Positions 35,796-48,018 of a DNA stretch of 64,000 nt are shown here, piece after piece (position 1 is the stretch's first letter; each line of letters starts with the position of its first letter). Origin of the DNA: Microbulbifer taiwanensis (lineage in GTDB: Bacteria > Pseudomonadota > Gammaproteobacteria > Pseudomonadales > Cellvibrionaceae); the NCBI RefSeq assembly GCF_014904815.1, contig NZ_JACZFR010000001.1, forward strand, positions 62,001-126,000. Reading direction: 5' to 3'. The position numbers were made by a program, and so were the translations under genes. The notes beneath the pieces were generated by a model. The model saw only the letters and a list, made by a program, of their open reading frames with translations, was not told the DNA's origin and did not search any database.

Positions 35796-38471
35796 TCAGC
35801 CCTTGTTACTGCCGTTCAGCAGCGCAGCCATATTCAGGCAGCGCTGGTTTTCAAAGCGGCGGTTCTTCAGGGCCTTCTCCAGCAGCGGATTCAGCGGCTT
35901 GCCGCTGTCGAGGATTTCGCTCAGCTGCTGCACACCCCTGTCGCTGCAATTCAGCGGGAAGAGTTTCGCATAGGTGCCGACGTATTCCGGTGCGTCGCTG
36001 GTGTTCACTTCGTCCATGGCAGAGATGATGCGTTCCATATTGGCTTCATAGAGTTCGCCCTGTTCGGTCGGGAATAGGGAGAAGGCCGCGTATTTCAGCT
36101 GGCTCAGCTTGAAGTCGTCTCGGTGCTGCAGGATGTTCTCCAGCCACTTGGTCTTGCTCTCGGCCAGCGGGCGCACGGCTTCCGCGGCGATGGCGTTGAG
36201 CTGGGAGCGATCGGAGTTGTCCGCGGCCAGCTCGCGCTCTATGGCCTGCTCGTAGTCGCCGAACAGGTGCTGGTTCTGCAGTGCGATCAGGTCCCAGCGC
36301 ATATCCGGGTCCAGGGTCAGGCCGTCGATATTCCGCTCACCCTGCAGCAGCAGCCTGGCATCGGCCAGGGCAGTTTCCGAGTGGGCCACGTCGGTAAAAG
36401 TCGAGAACCAGGTTTTCTGCGCATCGCTGCCGGCTTGCGCCTGCTGCAGCTGCTCCCAGACAAAATTTTCAATCGCCAGTTGCAGTTCATCGCGCTTGGC
36501 CGGGTCGATCGCAACCTGGTTCAGGTAGCTATAGGCGTATCCCAGGTGGTGGGAGACCAGGCGCACCACATTGATATCGCGCTCGCTACCGGCGTTGGAG
36601 AGGGCAAAGCTCACATATTCGTCCAGTGGCAGCTTGGCATCGTAGACGCTGTCGTACAGGCTCTGCCACAGCATCAGGCGAGTGAAGGGTTTTTCGATAT
36701 CGTTGATGTGCCTGGACATATTCTCAACGGATACCGGATCCAGGTTCACCTTGGCGAAGGCCCAGTCGCCCTCGTTGGGATAGACGATCTGCGGGCAGGG
36801 CTGGCCGACGGCCTCGGCGATTTTGGTTTTCCCGCCTTGATACAGCACCGGGATGGCCTTGCTCAGCACCATGCTGCCGTTTTCCATGTTGTAGAAACCG
36901 ATCTGGGTGCGCTGCTCGCGCAGGGTCGGGTAATCCTCCGGCGCCGACTGGGTCAGGGTCAGGCTGGTGACCTCGCCCTTGTCACACTGGAAGCTGGCGG
37001 CGATGGTGTTCAGGCCCGCCTGGTAGAGCCACTGCTGCTGCCACTGGTCCAGGTCCTTGCCGGCGGCCGCACCCAGGTGACCCATAAAGTCGTCCAGGGT
37101 GGAGTTCTTGTAGGACAGATCCTTCAGGTAATTACTCACGCCCTTGCGGAACTCCTCCTTGCCCAGGTAATAGGGCAGCTGCTTCAGGATGGAACCGCCC
37201 TTGCCGTAGGTGATGCCGTCGAAGTTGGCGAAGGCCTCGTCGGTATTCTTGACCGGCAGCTGTATCGCGTGGGTCGTGGGCTGCAGGTCCGAGTGGTAGG
37301 CCCACTGCTTGGTGCCCAGGTAGAAGTTCTCCCAGGTGTTGGTGAACTCGCTGTTCTCCGCCAGGGACAGGTTGGCCATATAGGTGGCGAAGCTCTCGTT
37401 CAGCCACAGGTCGTCCCACCAGTTCATGGTCACCAGGTCGCCGAACCACATGTGTGCCATCTCGTGGGCGATCACATTGGCCAGGCGCATGCGCTGCGCC
37501 TGGGTCTTCTCGCCGCGGGAAACATAGGCTTCATTGAAGGTAACGGCGGCCACATTTTCCATGGCGCCGGCGTTGAAGTCCGGCACTATAACCTGGTCGT
37601 ACTTCACGAAGGGGTAATCGATCTCGAAGTAGGGCTGGAAGAACTCGAAGGATTGTTTGGTAAAGGTGAACCAGTCATCCGGCTTCACATACTGCGCCAG
37701 ACTCTGGCGCGCCATCAGGCGCAGTGGAATGCCATCGGCATCGTCTTCCCATACATGGAAGGGGCCGGCGTGCAGCGAGAAAATATAAGAGGAGAACTTG
37801 GCCGATTGCGGGAAATACCAGTGCTTCAGCGCTCCGTTTTTCTCAACTTTTTTCTCGCGTACCGAGCTGACGATGATCCAGTCTTTGGGTGCGACTACAT
37901 CGAGGGTGTAGTGCGCCTTCAGGTTCGGCTGGTCGAAGTGCGGGAAGAGGCGGTTGGCATCGTAGGGCTCAAAGTCGGTGTACATATAGACTTTGCCGTC
38001 TTCCGGGTCCTCGAAGCGGTGCAGGCCGGAACCGTCGCTGGAATAGGGGTGTTGGTAGTTCACCGCAATCGCATGCGCGTCTCCCGTAAGCTGCTCCGGG
38101 GCGATAGTGATGAAGTGCCCGTTGTATTCAAACGGCACTGCCTTTCCGTCCACACTGACGGAATCCACACTGCCGCCGGCGAAGTCGATGGTCAGCGGCT
38201 GCTTGAGCGCGCCGTTGAATTTCGTATCGGCGATCACCTGGCCGGAAAAGCTTTCGCCGCTCTTGTCGAGGGTGATCGACAGCTGGTAATCCACAGTGGC
38301 TATCTGCCGCTTGCGCAGCTTGGCGTAGGTCTCCGATTGCCCGGGCGCATCGGCGCGGATCACGGCCGCCGCGGAGGACTCGATGGCTGGCTGGTTGCTG
38401 GATTCCTGGCCACAGGCGGCGAGGATGGCGCTGCACAGCAGCGTCGCGGCGAATTTTCCGGTTCTGATCAT
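35796..38471 (-). CDS. M1-family aminopeptidase lipoprotein
   Basis: The 891-residue lipoprotein (signal LLCSAILAAC) has GAMEN, HEMAHMWFGDLVTMNWW (about 332) and LNESFATYMAN, so it is an intact M1 aminopeptidase. It is clearly paralogous to 24704-27412 over its full length, including ITYGKGGS and MRLMLWQSLYDS-like blocks. It should act in the periplasm on peptide N-termini. The three envelope M1 enzymes in 27 kb suggest reliance on proteinaceous food. Confidence 0.93.
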   Translation of the reverse strand: MIRTGKFAATLLCSAILAACGQESSNQPAIESSAAAVIRADAPGQSETYAKLRKRQIATVDYQLSITLDKSGESFSGQVIADTKFNGALKQPLTIDFAGGSVDSVSVDGKAVPFEYNGHFITIAPEQLTGDAHAIAVNYQHPYSSDGSGLHRFEDPEDGKVYMYTDFEPYDANRLFPHFDQPNLKAHYTLDVVAPKDWIIVSSVREKKVEKNGALKHWYFPQSAKFSSYIFSLHAGPFHVWEDDADGIPLRLMARQSLAQYVKPDDWFTFTKQSFEFFQPYFEIDYPFVKYDQVIVPDFNAGAMENVAAVTFNEAYVSRGEKTQAQRMRLANVIAHEMAHMWFGDLVTMNWWDDLWLNESFATYMANLSLAENSEFTNTWENFYLGTKQWAYHSDLQPTTHAIQLPVKNTDEAFANFDGITYGKGGSILKQLPYYLGKEEFRKGVSNYLKDLSYKNSTLDDFMGHLGAAAGKDLDQWQQQWLYQAGLNTIAASFQCDKGEVTSLTLTQSAPEDYPTLREQRTQIGFYNMENGSMVLSKAIPVLYQGGKTKIAEAVGQPCPQIVYPNEGDWAFAKVNLDPVSVENMSRHINDIEKPFTRLMLWQSLYDSVYDAKLPLDEYVSFALSNAGSERDINVVRLVSHHLGYAYSYLNQVAIDPAKRDELQLAIENFVWEQLQQAQAGSDAQKTWFSTFTDVAHSETALADARLLLQGERNIDGLTLDPDMRWDLIALQNQHLFGDYEQAIERELAADNSDRSQLNAIAAEAVRPLAESKTKWLENILQHRDDFKLSQLKYAAFSLFPTEQGELYEANMERIISAMDEVNTSDAPEYVGTYAKLFPLNCSDRGVQQLSEILDSGKPLNPLLEKALKNRRFENQRCLNMAALLNGSNKG

Positions 38472-38733
38472 GGTTACCCCGCAGGATTGCTAATGAGCCC
38501 GGCTATGGCCGGGACGAATTGTTGGAAAAGCAGCCGACCCTTATAACATGATGAAAGAGGTGCTGAATGGCGCTTAATCGCACGTAGGGGGCGGATTATC
38601 GCTGGCTAGTGAATTCTGTTGGTTATTTGTCGAGGATATTGCCTTGCAGTCGGGATGAGGGGGAAGTAAGTGGGGTGTGGTAGCGGTGTACAGCTCGGGG
38701 ACAACTGTGAGTCGTCCCCGATGGATTGGGCGA

Positions 38734-39297
38734 TCAGTTCGCCGTGGCGATTCGGTCCAGGTATGGAGTCAGCTCCGGCTTGTGCTCCAGGATTTCCTCC
38801 CGCGACAGGCCGTCGATCTCGTGCGGGAATACCAGCCACTTGTCCGACTTGTGGACGTAGTAATTCGGCTCGCGCCCTGTCTGGTTGCTCGCCGGTTTGA
38901 AGTAGGGCGTGGCGACGCGGATTTCCGGGGTGTTTTTCTTGCACGCCTTGTGCAGGTCTTTGATGGTCTGGTCGATGCTCAGGCCCGAGTCGTGCACGTC
39001 GTCGACGATCAGCAGGTTATCGTGGGATTCCAGGCGCTTGATCAGGTAGGTGAGGCCGTGCACGCGCACACTCTTGTCGCGCTGGCCGATACCGGTATAG
39101 GACGAGGTGCGGATGGCGATATGGTCCGCATCGACGCCCATCACGTGCAGCAGCTCCTGTACCGCAATGCCCACGGGCGCTCCGCCGCGCCAGACGCCGA
39201 CGATGTAATTGGGGCGAAAGCCGCTCTGGAAGACTCTTTCCGCAAGCGCGTAGGAATCCGTCAGTAGCTGCTGTGCGCTGATAAAGTGCTTTTTCAC
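38734..39297 (-). CDS. Phosphoribosyltransferase (type I fold)
   Basis: The 187-residue protein has the PRPP loop LLIVDDVHDSGLSI and a YIVGVWRGGAPVGI segment typical of purine phosphoribosyltransferases such as Gpt or Hpt. The base specificity cannot be settled. The GTG at 39297 follows AAGGG by 8 nt. The longer frame to 39495 adds 66 residues of low-complexity sequence not seen in the family. It should act in purine salvage in the cytoplasm. Confidence 0.85.
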   Translation of the reverse strand: MKKHFISAQQLLTDSYALAERVFQSGFRPNYIVGVWRGGAPVGIAVQELLHVMGVDADHIAIRTSSYTGIGQRDKSVRVHGLTYLIKRLESHDNLLIVDDVHDSGLSIDQTIKDLHKACKKNTPEIRVATPYFKPASNQTGREPNYYVHKSDKWLVFPHEIDGLSREEILEHKPELTPYLDRIATAN

Positions 39298-39757
39298 GAT
39301 TCTGACCCTTGGAAGAAAACAAATCTGGCAGCAATAACTGGCAGTGAAAAGTAGCGCCGCCCACCAATCCCCTCTCCGGGAGACCGGGCCATGACGACTG
39401 TCGGGGCCGGCGTTGAATGTGGGGCGGTGAACAGAGAGGTCCCGCCTTGGCGGCAACCGCTGGTACCGGGCCGCGGCAGATGCCGTGAGTGCCACCTGTT
39501 CAAAAAATGAGCGCGAAATTTACCGGAATCGCGGCCTGTTTTCCAATTTATTTCATTTCGGTGACTGGGCATTTGCCGGGACGGCTAGAATATTTTTACC
39601 GGATAACCGATCGCATTGAGGATAATTTGCTCGTGAGGTCGGGGAGGCTTGCGCGCAGCGGCATACCGGACGGGTGTGAGCGGAAATCTTTACCGGGTGA
39701 CCGCGCGGGTCGGGAGAAGCCGGCGCTGAATGGCGGCTTCTGGGCGAAATGCCAGGC
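39298..39757. other. Intergenic region, no supported gene
   Basis: A 460-bp stretch between the phosphoribosyltransferase and the cold-shock terminator. One plus-strand frame (39489-39776) exists but has no ribosome site or recognisable protein character. Nothing else is supported. Confidence 0.5.
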
Positions 39758-39785
39758 AAAAAAAAGCAGGCTCTGAAAGCCTGCT
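39758..39785 (-). terminator. Rho-independent terminator of the cold-shock gene
   Basis: AGCAGGCT (39765-39772) pairs with AGCCTGCT (39778-39785) around CTGAA. On the minus strand the hairpin is followed by eight T. It lies 19 bp past the cold-shock stop codon. Confidence 0.88.
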
Positions 39786-39804
39786 TTTCTATAGCGTAGA
39801 AGTG

Positions 39805-40014
39805 TTACACAACTACGATATTTTCAGCCTGCGGGCCTTTTTTACCTTGAGTCACGGTGAACTCAACGGTTTGGCCTTCCGCCAGGGTCTTGAAGCCCGA
39901 GCTCTCGATTGCACTGAAGTGGGCGAAAACGTCGGGGCCGGACGGCTGCTGAATAAAACCAAAACCTTTAGCTTCGTCGAACCACTTTACGGTTCCTTTC
40001 ACTGTATTAGACAT
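39805..40014 (-). CDS. Cold-shock domain protein
   Basis: The 69-residue protein is a complete [18 protein letters not shown] with RNP1 [14 protein letters not shown] with RNP2, and the ending PQAENIVVV. It binds single-stranded RNA or DNA and melts RNA structure. Whether it is cold-induced cannot be told. A long gene-poor leader (40015 onward) is compatible with the extended 5' UTR of cspA-type genes. Confidence 0.95.
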   Translation of the reverse strand: MSNTVKGTVKWFDEAKGFGFIQQPSGPDVFAHFSAIESSGFKTLAEGQTVEFTVTQGKKGPQAENIVVV

Positions 40015-40453
40015 GTTAATAAATCCTGAAACTTGAAAATAAAAGCGCCTTCAAAAGGCTGGGTGTTGCTCGAAAATTCTGACTGAAACTTAAAAACTGC
40101 AGGACGAGGTGTTACAAGTAATACAGCGAAATGTAGATTGTATATAAAAGACAGTCTTTCTAGCTGGTGGCGACTCTATAGGAAAAGTGAAGGGTTGTCC
40201 ACAAATTGTTCGATTTGATTTGCTGCGTGGCATCAGGGGCCCACCATGGCCCTATGGGACCGGGACGGGACTGGTTCCGGCGCTCTAGTCGCTCAGAAGA
40301 GGGCTCGCCGCAAGTAGATCCCCGTTGAGTCTGACCGGATACGCCGGCTCTGCAGCTCCGCCCACTGCTACTGCGGTCTTCTGCTAACCTGCTAGATAGT
40401 CAATTCCGCGAGCGCTTAGCGCCGAATCACTGCCCTATTTCCCGAGGGAGCCT
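40015..40453. other. Gap between cold-shock gene and GST gene
   Basis: A 439-bp gene-free stretch. The left part is AT-rich and probably holds the cold-shock promoter and a long 5' leader on the minus strand. The right part leads to the GST gene. No ORF with recognisable content is seen. Confidence 0.5.
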
Positions 40454-41143
40454 ATGTTGGAGTACAAACTCTATTACTGGGACCTGCCTTTCCGGGGTAA
40501 CTTCATCCAGCTATTCCTGGAAGAGGTCGGGGCCGGCTACAAGCGGTGCGATGCCACCGATATCTACCCGGGACGCAGCCTGAGTATCAGGAACCCCGGC
40601 ATGGCGCCGCCCTATCTCTATGAGTGCAAGAGCAAGACCTATTTCGCGCAGATGCCGGCCATCCTGATGCACCTGGGCAGGGAGTACGATTACCTGCCCA
40701 AAAGAGCCGAACCCCATACGCTGGCCCTGAAGGTGATTCTGGATTGCAACGATGTGTTGATGGAAATCACCAACTACAACGGCATGGTGATGTGGGAGAA
40801 AAGCAACTGGGAAGAGTTCCGCTATTCCCGGCTGCCGGACTGGATGGCGATCTTTGAGAAAACCGGGCTGGAGCACGGCCTCAACGGCGACAGGGGCTTC
40901 CTGCTCGGCTCTACCATCTCCGTGGCCGATATCGCCACGGCCGCACTCTTCGGCACAATGATCCATGCATTCCCGGCACTGGAGAGCGATCTTCAGGAAA
41001 ATGCGCCCTGCATCGCCAGTCTCTGCCGGCGAGTCGAGGCGCGACCGGCCATCCAGCGCTTTCTCGCGGAGCAGAGGGCGGCGCTCGGCAATGGCTATTG
41101 CGGCGGCCAGATCGAGGCGTCGCTGCGAAAGATGCTCGGATAG
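40454..41143 (+). CDS. Glutathione S-transferase-like protein
   Basis: The 229-residue protein has a thioredoxin-like N-terminus (YKLYYWDLPFRGNFIQLFLE) and a helical GST_C domain with STISVADIATAALFG. The N-terminal motif resembles sigma/mu-like GSTs, with Tyr7 or Tyr8 as possible catalytic residue. No substrate can be assigned. Cytoplasmic. CCCGAGGGAGCCT provides the ribosome site. Confidence 0.82.
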   Translation: MLEYKLYYWDLPFRGNFIQLFLEEVGAGYKRCDATDIYPGRSLSIRNPGMAPPYLYECKSKTYFAQMPAILMHLGREYDYLPKRAEPHTLALKVILDCNDVLMEITNYNGMVMWEKSNWEEFRYSRLPDWMAIFEKTGLEHGLNGDRGFLLGSTISVADIATAALFGTMIHAFPALESDLQENAPCIASLCRRVEARPAIQRFLAEQRAALGNGYCGGQIEASLRKMLG

Positions 41144-41280
41144 AAAGGCTGTTCCAGCGCTGCCGGGCGGCAGGCCGCTACCCTAAAATCCGCCATGTGC
41201 GCCAGCGATATGGGGTACTCCCGCGATTCGCCTGGCGATGGCAACACCGGATACCGCCCGTTGGGCGGCAGGGGAAACTT

Positions 41281-41658
41281 ATGAAGCGACTGCTGTTGAT
41301 AGCGCTGGCTGTGTCAGCTTCCGCCCTGGCGGATGACCGGGGAAGTAGTTGGCAGGAGGGTTGCCGACCGGACGAGCAAACGCAGCTGGAACTCAATCAG
41401 TGTGCGCAGCGTTACTACCAGAGCCGCGACGCGGAACTGAACAAGGTGTACAAAACCACCATGCAGTCACTGCCGGCGGAGCAGCAGAAGCGCCTGCGCG
41501 AACAGCAGCGGGCCTGGCTGAAATCCCGCGACCCCGATTGCCGCGCGCAGGTCGAGGCCGAGGCGGCGGGGGGATCCATCCTGCCGATGCTCTACTCCCT
41601 GTGTCTCGCCGAGGCGACGGCGCGCCGGACACAGCAATTGCGGGACTGGCACCCCTAG
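41281..41658 (+). CDS. DUF1311/LprI-type periplasmic protein
   Basis: The 125-residue protein has a signal peptide (LLLIALAVSASALA|DD) and an LprI-N (DUF1311) domain. Four cysteines (GCRPDEQ, NQCAQRYY, DPDCRAQ, SLCLAEAT) and the motif AWLKSRDPDC are typical. Family members include a lysozyme inhibitor. The ATG at 41281 follows AGGGGAAACTT. The longer upstream frame overlaps the GST gene and is not protein-like. Confidence 0.85.
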   Translation: MKRLLLIALAVSASALADDRGSSWQEGCRPDEQTQLELNQCAQRYYQSRDAELNKVYKTTMQSLPAEQQKRLREQQRAWLKSRDPDCRAQVEAEAAGGSILPMLYSLCLAEATARRTQQLRDWHP

Positions 41659-41906
41659 CGGGCCATGCGGAAAGTTGAGTGACAGTTCGCGTCGCCAAAG
41701 CGCCCAGCTCTGCGTTGAGAAAGCCTGATCTGAGCACTTTGGCTGTGCTCCTTTGCTACGAACTTCCCGCGTGAAAGAACAGTTGGGGTAATGGTCGGGC
41801 TTTGGTAAATTCTTATTGTTACTGCACCATCATTGAGGATGAGTATTGCGTCAAGCGCTCAATATGCCCTTGATTATTTCAAGAATTAAGAATTGCTGGA
41901 GGCGGC

Positions 41907-42323
41907 ATGAAGTCTAATTGTCTACATCTTGCGATCCCCGCCGGGGATCTGGAAAAGGCCAAAATCTTTTACTGCGAAGTGCTGGGCTGTAGGACGGGTA
42001 ACAGTGAGGAGGGGCGCTGGGTCGATATCGACTTCTGGGGCAATGAACTGACCCTGCACCAGAGCGAGGAGCAGCTGCCCAATGTACGTCACGAAGTCGA
42101 TATGGGCGCGGTGGCTGTGCCGCACTTCGGAATTCACCTGCCCGACGACGAATTCCAGGCATTGAAGGGGCGCATCGAAGCCGCTGGCCTGGAGTATCTG
42201 GACAAGCCCTACCGCCGCTTTGTCGGCGACGAGTATGAGCAGGAAACCTTCTTTATCAAGGATCCCAACGGCAATGTGCTGGAGATGAAGTCGATGGTGA
42301 ATCCGGAGCTGATGTTTCGCTAA
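41907..42323 (+). CDS. VOC-family (glyoxalase/bleomycin-resistance fold) protein
   Basis: The 138-residue single-domain pair has metal-ligand-like residues His7, His51, His77 and Glu126 (NGNVLEMKSM). The FYCEVLGCRTG and FFIKDPNGN motifs are usual for the fold. Function could be a dioxygenase, lyase or binding protein; no partner genes help. AGGCGGC acts as ribosome site. The 248-bp gap before it has no gene. Confidence 0.85.
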   Translation: MKSNCLHLAIPAGDLEKAKIFYCEVLGCRTGNSEEGRWVDIDFWGNELTLHQSEEQLPNVRHEVDMGAVAVPHFGIHLPDDEFQALKGRIEAAGLEYLDKPYRRFVGDEYEQETFFIKDPNGNVLEMKSMVNPELMFR

Positions 42324-42401
42324 GCGCTTTTAATAGCCGTGCTCCGCATTCGCCGAATCCGGTTGCATCCTGCCTTCAATTCCGCTGCATAACTTAGTTG
42401 G

Positions 42402-42438
42402 AAAAAGAGGGGGTGGCCCTTGGCCACCCCCTCTTTTT
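42402..42438. terminator. Bidirectional terminator between VOC gene and katG
   Basis: A 17-bp perfect stem, AAAAAGAGGGGGTGGCC and its complement, with a three-base CTT loop. A and T tracts on both sides suit termination of both convergent transcripts. Confidence 0.9.
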
Positions 42439-42474
42439 ACCGCGTAGTAAAACCTGTTGCAGGTTTTTCCTGTA

Positions 42475-44697
<2,223 letters not shown>

Positions 44698-44825
44698 TTA
44701 TTGATTGCTTTCGTCGATCAGGTTTGGAGATCCTATAAAGCTGCGCAATCTGAAGGAAATAAGGTGTGATTATCGATTTAATAGCGGGGGGCAATACTGC
44801 GCGATTGGAAAATAAAATAATGATG

Positions 44826-44840
44826 ATAGGTGGAGGCTAT
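44826..44840. promoter_or_regulatory. OxyR-like half-site
   Basis: ATAGGTGGAGGCTAT is a perfect ATAG-N7-CTAT dyad, the core half of an OxyR tetramer site. The second expected dyad (7 bp on) is degenerate. It sits in the 368-bp gap upstream of katG. The rest of the gap is AT-rich and holds no gene. Confidence 0.5.
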
Positions 44841-45056
44841 TGTTTTCTGAGAACGATATTTTGGGTGGTTTTTGTATCAGGTTTTTCTGGTGCAGTCCCC
44901 GATCGAGCGATCGTGGCAGAAAAAATACGGAGATTTCCCCACGTTTCTTTAACAGGGGCGACTGCCACGAATTCGGCCTAGTGCAGTAGGTGAGCGCGAA
45001 ATCCGCATCTCTAGCCCATATACTGACTGACCCTCTCTCACTGTCAGTAGAAATTC

Positions 45057-46883
45057 ATGCCAGAAACCACCCAGGCCAGCGCCAGTGCACCAGTGGCGGA
45101 TCGCCCAGCCAGTAATGCCCCCGGTTTGAGTGCGCGCGAAATGATGGCGGCGCTGTGGCAGTTTGTGCGCCCCTACCGCACAGTACTGGTCGGCGCTGCC
45201 GTGGCCCTGGTGTTTACCGCCGCCATCACCCTCTCCATCGGCCAGGGTGTGCGGCTGCTGGTAGACGAGGGCCTGACCGGTGACTCCAGCCGAGCCCTGG
45301 CCCAGGCTGTGCTGGTGCTGCTGGCACTGGCGGGATTGATGGCGCTGGGTACCTATGTGCGCTTCTATCTGGTGTCCTGGCTCGGGGAGCGCGTGGTGGC
45401 GGATCTGCGCAAGGCGGTGTTCGATCATATCGTGACCCTGCACCCGAGTTATTTCGAGACCAATCGCAGCGGCGAGATCATGTCCCGCCTCACCACCGAT
45501 ACCACCCTGCTGCAGAATATTATCGGCTCTTCTTTCTCCATGGCGCTGCGCAGTGCGCTGATGTTTGTTGGCGCGCTGATACTGCTGCTGTTCACCAATC
45601 TCAAACTGAGCCTGATAGTACTGGTGGGTGTGCCGCTGGTGCTGCTGCCGATCCTGCTCTACGGCCGCCGGGTCAGGAAACTGTCCAAGGCCAGCCAGGA
45701 TTCGATTGCCGATGTGGGCAGCTATGCCGGTGAGATTATCCAGCATATCAAGACCGTACAGAGCTATACCCGCGAGAGCGACGAGAAGCGGGCCTTCGCC
45801 CGCGAGGTGGAAATCGCGTTTAACGTAGCCAGGCGCCGCGTGCGCCAGCGTGCGCTGCTGATCGCGGTGGTGATACTGCTGATGTTTGCGGCCGTGGGCG
45901 CCCTGCTGTGGGTGGGCGGCAACGACATGATCGCCGGGCGCATGAGCAGCGGCGACCTGGCCGCCTTCGTGTTCTACGCCATCATGATGGGCTCCGCCGT
46001 GGCGACCATTTCCGAAGTCTACGGTGAGCTGCAGCGCGCCACCGGTGCCACCGAGCGGCTGATGGACCTGTTGCGGGTTGAGTCGGAGATTCCGGTCGGC
46101 AGCGGCGCCACCGGATCGGCCGTGCCCGCAAGCGCAGCGGCGGGCCAGGTCGCCTTCGAGGTGGTGGCATTCAGCTACCCGTCGCGGCCCGATCACCCCG
46201 CAATACGCGACCTGGACCTGATCGTAGAAGCCGGCAGGAGCCTGGCCCTGGTCGGCCCCTCGGGCGCAGGCAAATCCACACTGCTGGAACTGCTGCAGCG
46301 GTTTTACGACCCCCTGCGCGGGCGTATCACCCTCGACGGTGTCGATATCCGCACGATGGATACCGGAACCCTGCGCCGGCAGATGGCCGTGGTGCCGCAG
46401 CAACCGGCGCTGTTTACCGCCGATGTCTGGTACAACATCCGCTACGGCAAGCCCGATGCGAGCGACGAGGAAGTCATCGCCGCGGCCAGGGCCGCCCACG
46501 CCCACGACTTTATCCAGCAGCTGCCGGACGGTTACGACAGCCACCTGGGCGAACAGGGCACGCGCCTCTCCGGCGGGCAGAAACAGCGCCTCGCCATCGC
46601 CCGCGCCATTCTCAAGGATCCGAAAATACTGCTGCTGGACGAGGCCACCAGTGCCCTGGATGCGGAGAGCGAATACCACGTGCAGCAGGCGCTGCAGACA
46701 CTGATGAAAGGTCGCACCACCATCATCATCGCCCACCGGCTGGCGACGATTCTGCATGCGGACAGCATTGCAGTACTGGACCAGGGGCGGCTGGTGGCGC
46801 AAGGCAGGCACGCGGAACTTGTTGAAATCTCACCGCTGTACAAGCGGCTGGCGGAGCTGCAATTCCAGGAGGCCGGTGCTTAG
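45057..46883 (+). CDS. ABC exporter, fused membrane and ATPase domains
   Basis: The 608-residue half-transporter has six membrane helices (about 35-330) and an ATPase with Walker A GPSGAGKST (about 401). Signature LSGGQKQR, Walker B ILLLDEATSALD and H-loop IIAHRLATI are all present. It resembles MsbA/BmrA-type lipid or drug exporters and would act as a homodimer. Substrate unknown. Its stop overlaps the stop of the convergent SnoaL-like gene by 4 bp. Confidence 0.93.
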   Translation: MPETTQASASAPVADRPASNAPGLSAREMMAALWQFVRPYRTVLVGAAVALVFTAAITLSIGQGVRLLVDEGLTGDSSRALAQAVLVLLALAGLMALGTYVRFYLVSWLGERVVADLRKAVFDHIVTLHPSYFETNRSGEIMSRLTTDTTLLQNIIGSSFSMALRSALMFVGALILLLFTNLKLSLIVLVGVPLVLLPILLYGRRVRKLSKASQDSIADVGSYAGEIIQHIKTVQSYTRESDEKRAFAREVEIAFNVARRRVRQRALLIAVVILLMFAAVGALLWVGGNDMIAGRMSSGDLAAFVFYAIMMGSAVATISEVYGELQRATGATERLMDLLRVESEIPVGSGATGSAVPASAAAGQVAFEVVAFSYPSRPDHPAIRDLDLIVEAGRSLALVGPSGAGKSTLLELLQRFYDPLRGRITLDGVDIRTMDTGTLRRQMAVVPQQPALFTADVWYNIRYGKPDASDEEVIAAARAAHAHDFIQQLPDGYDSHLGEQGTRLSGGQKQRLAIARAILKDPKILLLDEATSALDAESEYHVQQALQTLMKGRTTIIIAHRLATILHADSIAVLDQGRLVAQGRHAELVEISPLYKRLAELQFQEAGA

Positions 46884-47278
46884 CACCCGCTATCAAACTC
46901 AGAGCGCACCGGCGCCGTATCGTAAATGATGGTGACGCTCGTGAATCGGCTGCAGTCCCCGTTGAGGGAAAATACATCCACGCCTTCGATGGTGGAGGGC
47001 GGCTTGCCCAGTACGCTACGGGTGTAACTCATATGGATAGCCGCGTGACGGGGATCGGATGCGCCGATAAAAATGGTCTTCAGCGCCATGGACCTGTCGC
47101 TGGTGATATCCATAACATGGCGATAGAAATCCCGCGCCGGCTGTGCACCGGAAATCGGTGATGTGGCGCTGGCGTCTTCGGTAAAGAGCGCCAGCAGTGC
47201 CGCGAGATCACCGCTTTCCATCGCCTGCAGATAGCGCCGGCAGAGCGACTCTATCCTGACTTTCACATCATCTTTCAT
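46880..47278 (-). CDS. SnoaL/NTF2-fold protein
   Basis: The 132-residue protein has an NTF2-like alpha/beta cone: a leading helix (VRIESLCRRYLQAMESGDL), ALLALFTEDASATSPIS and a C-terminal sheet (IEGVDVFSLNGDCSRFTSV). The fold is common to ketosteroid isomerase-like enzymes and binding proteins; no active-site set is certain. It may be transcribed with the VF530 gene 28 bp upstream. Confidence 0.75.
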   Translation of the reverse strand: MKDDVKVRIESLCRRYLQAMESGDLAALLALFTEDASATSPISGAQPARDFYRHVMDITSDRSMALKTIFIGASDPRHAAIHMSYTRSVLGKPPSTIEGVDVFSLNGDCSRFTSVTIIYDTAPVRSEFDSGC

Positions 47279-47306
47279 CGGCGTTCACCCGGCCCATCAA
47301 ATCGGA

Positions 47307-47549
47307 TCAGCGTTGGCCCCAGGGATTTTGCTGTTTAAAAGTCGCTATATACAGCGCCTCCACCTTGCTGCGCGCCCAGGGCGTCTTGCGCAGAAACTTG
47401 AGGCTGGACTTCACGGACGGATTGCTCTTGAAGCAGTTGATATCGATGCGTTCCGCCAGCCCGTCCCAGCCGTAGTGGGCCTCCAGCTCTTCGACAATGG
47501 TGGCCAGGGTAATACCGTGGAGTGGGTTGTTGGGTTGGGAATCGGACAT
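47307..47549 (-). CDS. VF530-type DNA-binding protein (DUF2132)
   Basis: The 80-residue protein matches the VF530 family: [42 protein letters not shown] and [14 protein letters not shown]. The family is thought to bind DNA, based on a solved structure. The ATG at 47549 is preferred because the upstream 22 residues are not family-like. It precedes the SnoaL-like gene, 28 bp apart. Confidence 0.82.
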   Translation of the reverse strand: MSDSQPNNPLHGITLATIVEELEAHYGWDGLAERIDINCFKSNPSVKSSLKFLRKTPWARSKVEALYIATFKQQNPWGQR

Positions 47550-48018
47550 CTGGTCTGCCTGGCTGGTCGGCGCCTGGCCGACATGATCATTGGTGTGGCG
47601 GGATTGTACGGGCACACCCGTCCGTGGATCTATAGTCGCTTTCTATCCCGACGCTCTGTCGCGGCTTTCTATGATAACTCTAGGTCAAATCTGTCACCGC
47701 AGTTCGCACCGCAGAGTTCGTCGCGGCTGCCACTAGCCCCGGTTGCCACTCGCTCAGGTTTAAAGCTCGGCGGTAAAAGCGTGGCGCAACAATCACTCTC
47801 GATTGATCAATTTCCGCAATAGCCGCTTAAACAAAGCTGTTTGATTAAGCCGAAAAAATAATTAAACAGCGAGCGTGACCGTCACAAACATCGTTTAATG
47901 TGGCCCTGTGGTAAAAGCGGATTCGACGATCTGCGTGGCTCCGAAAAGCATCGCGTCGGATTTTCTTCCGCGCTGGTTTTTCAGAAAACAGTAATAACGA
48001 TAAATCACGGGAACAATC
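47550..48018. other. Intergenic region upstream of the NLP gene
   Basis: This 469-bp gap carries a bulged inverted repeat near 47822-47847 (GCTTAAACA and TGTTTGATTAAGC) and a short dyad GTGACCGTCAC near 47876. These could regulate the secreted NLP gene. No protein or RNA gene is recognised. Confidence 0.4.

Noticed and set aside
39489-39776. 95-residue plus-strand frame
   Set aside because: No Shine-Dalgarno, no domain character, and it runs into the cold-shock terminator.
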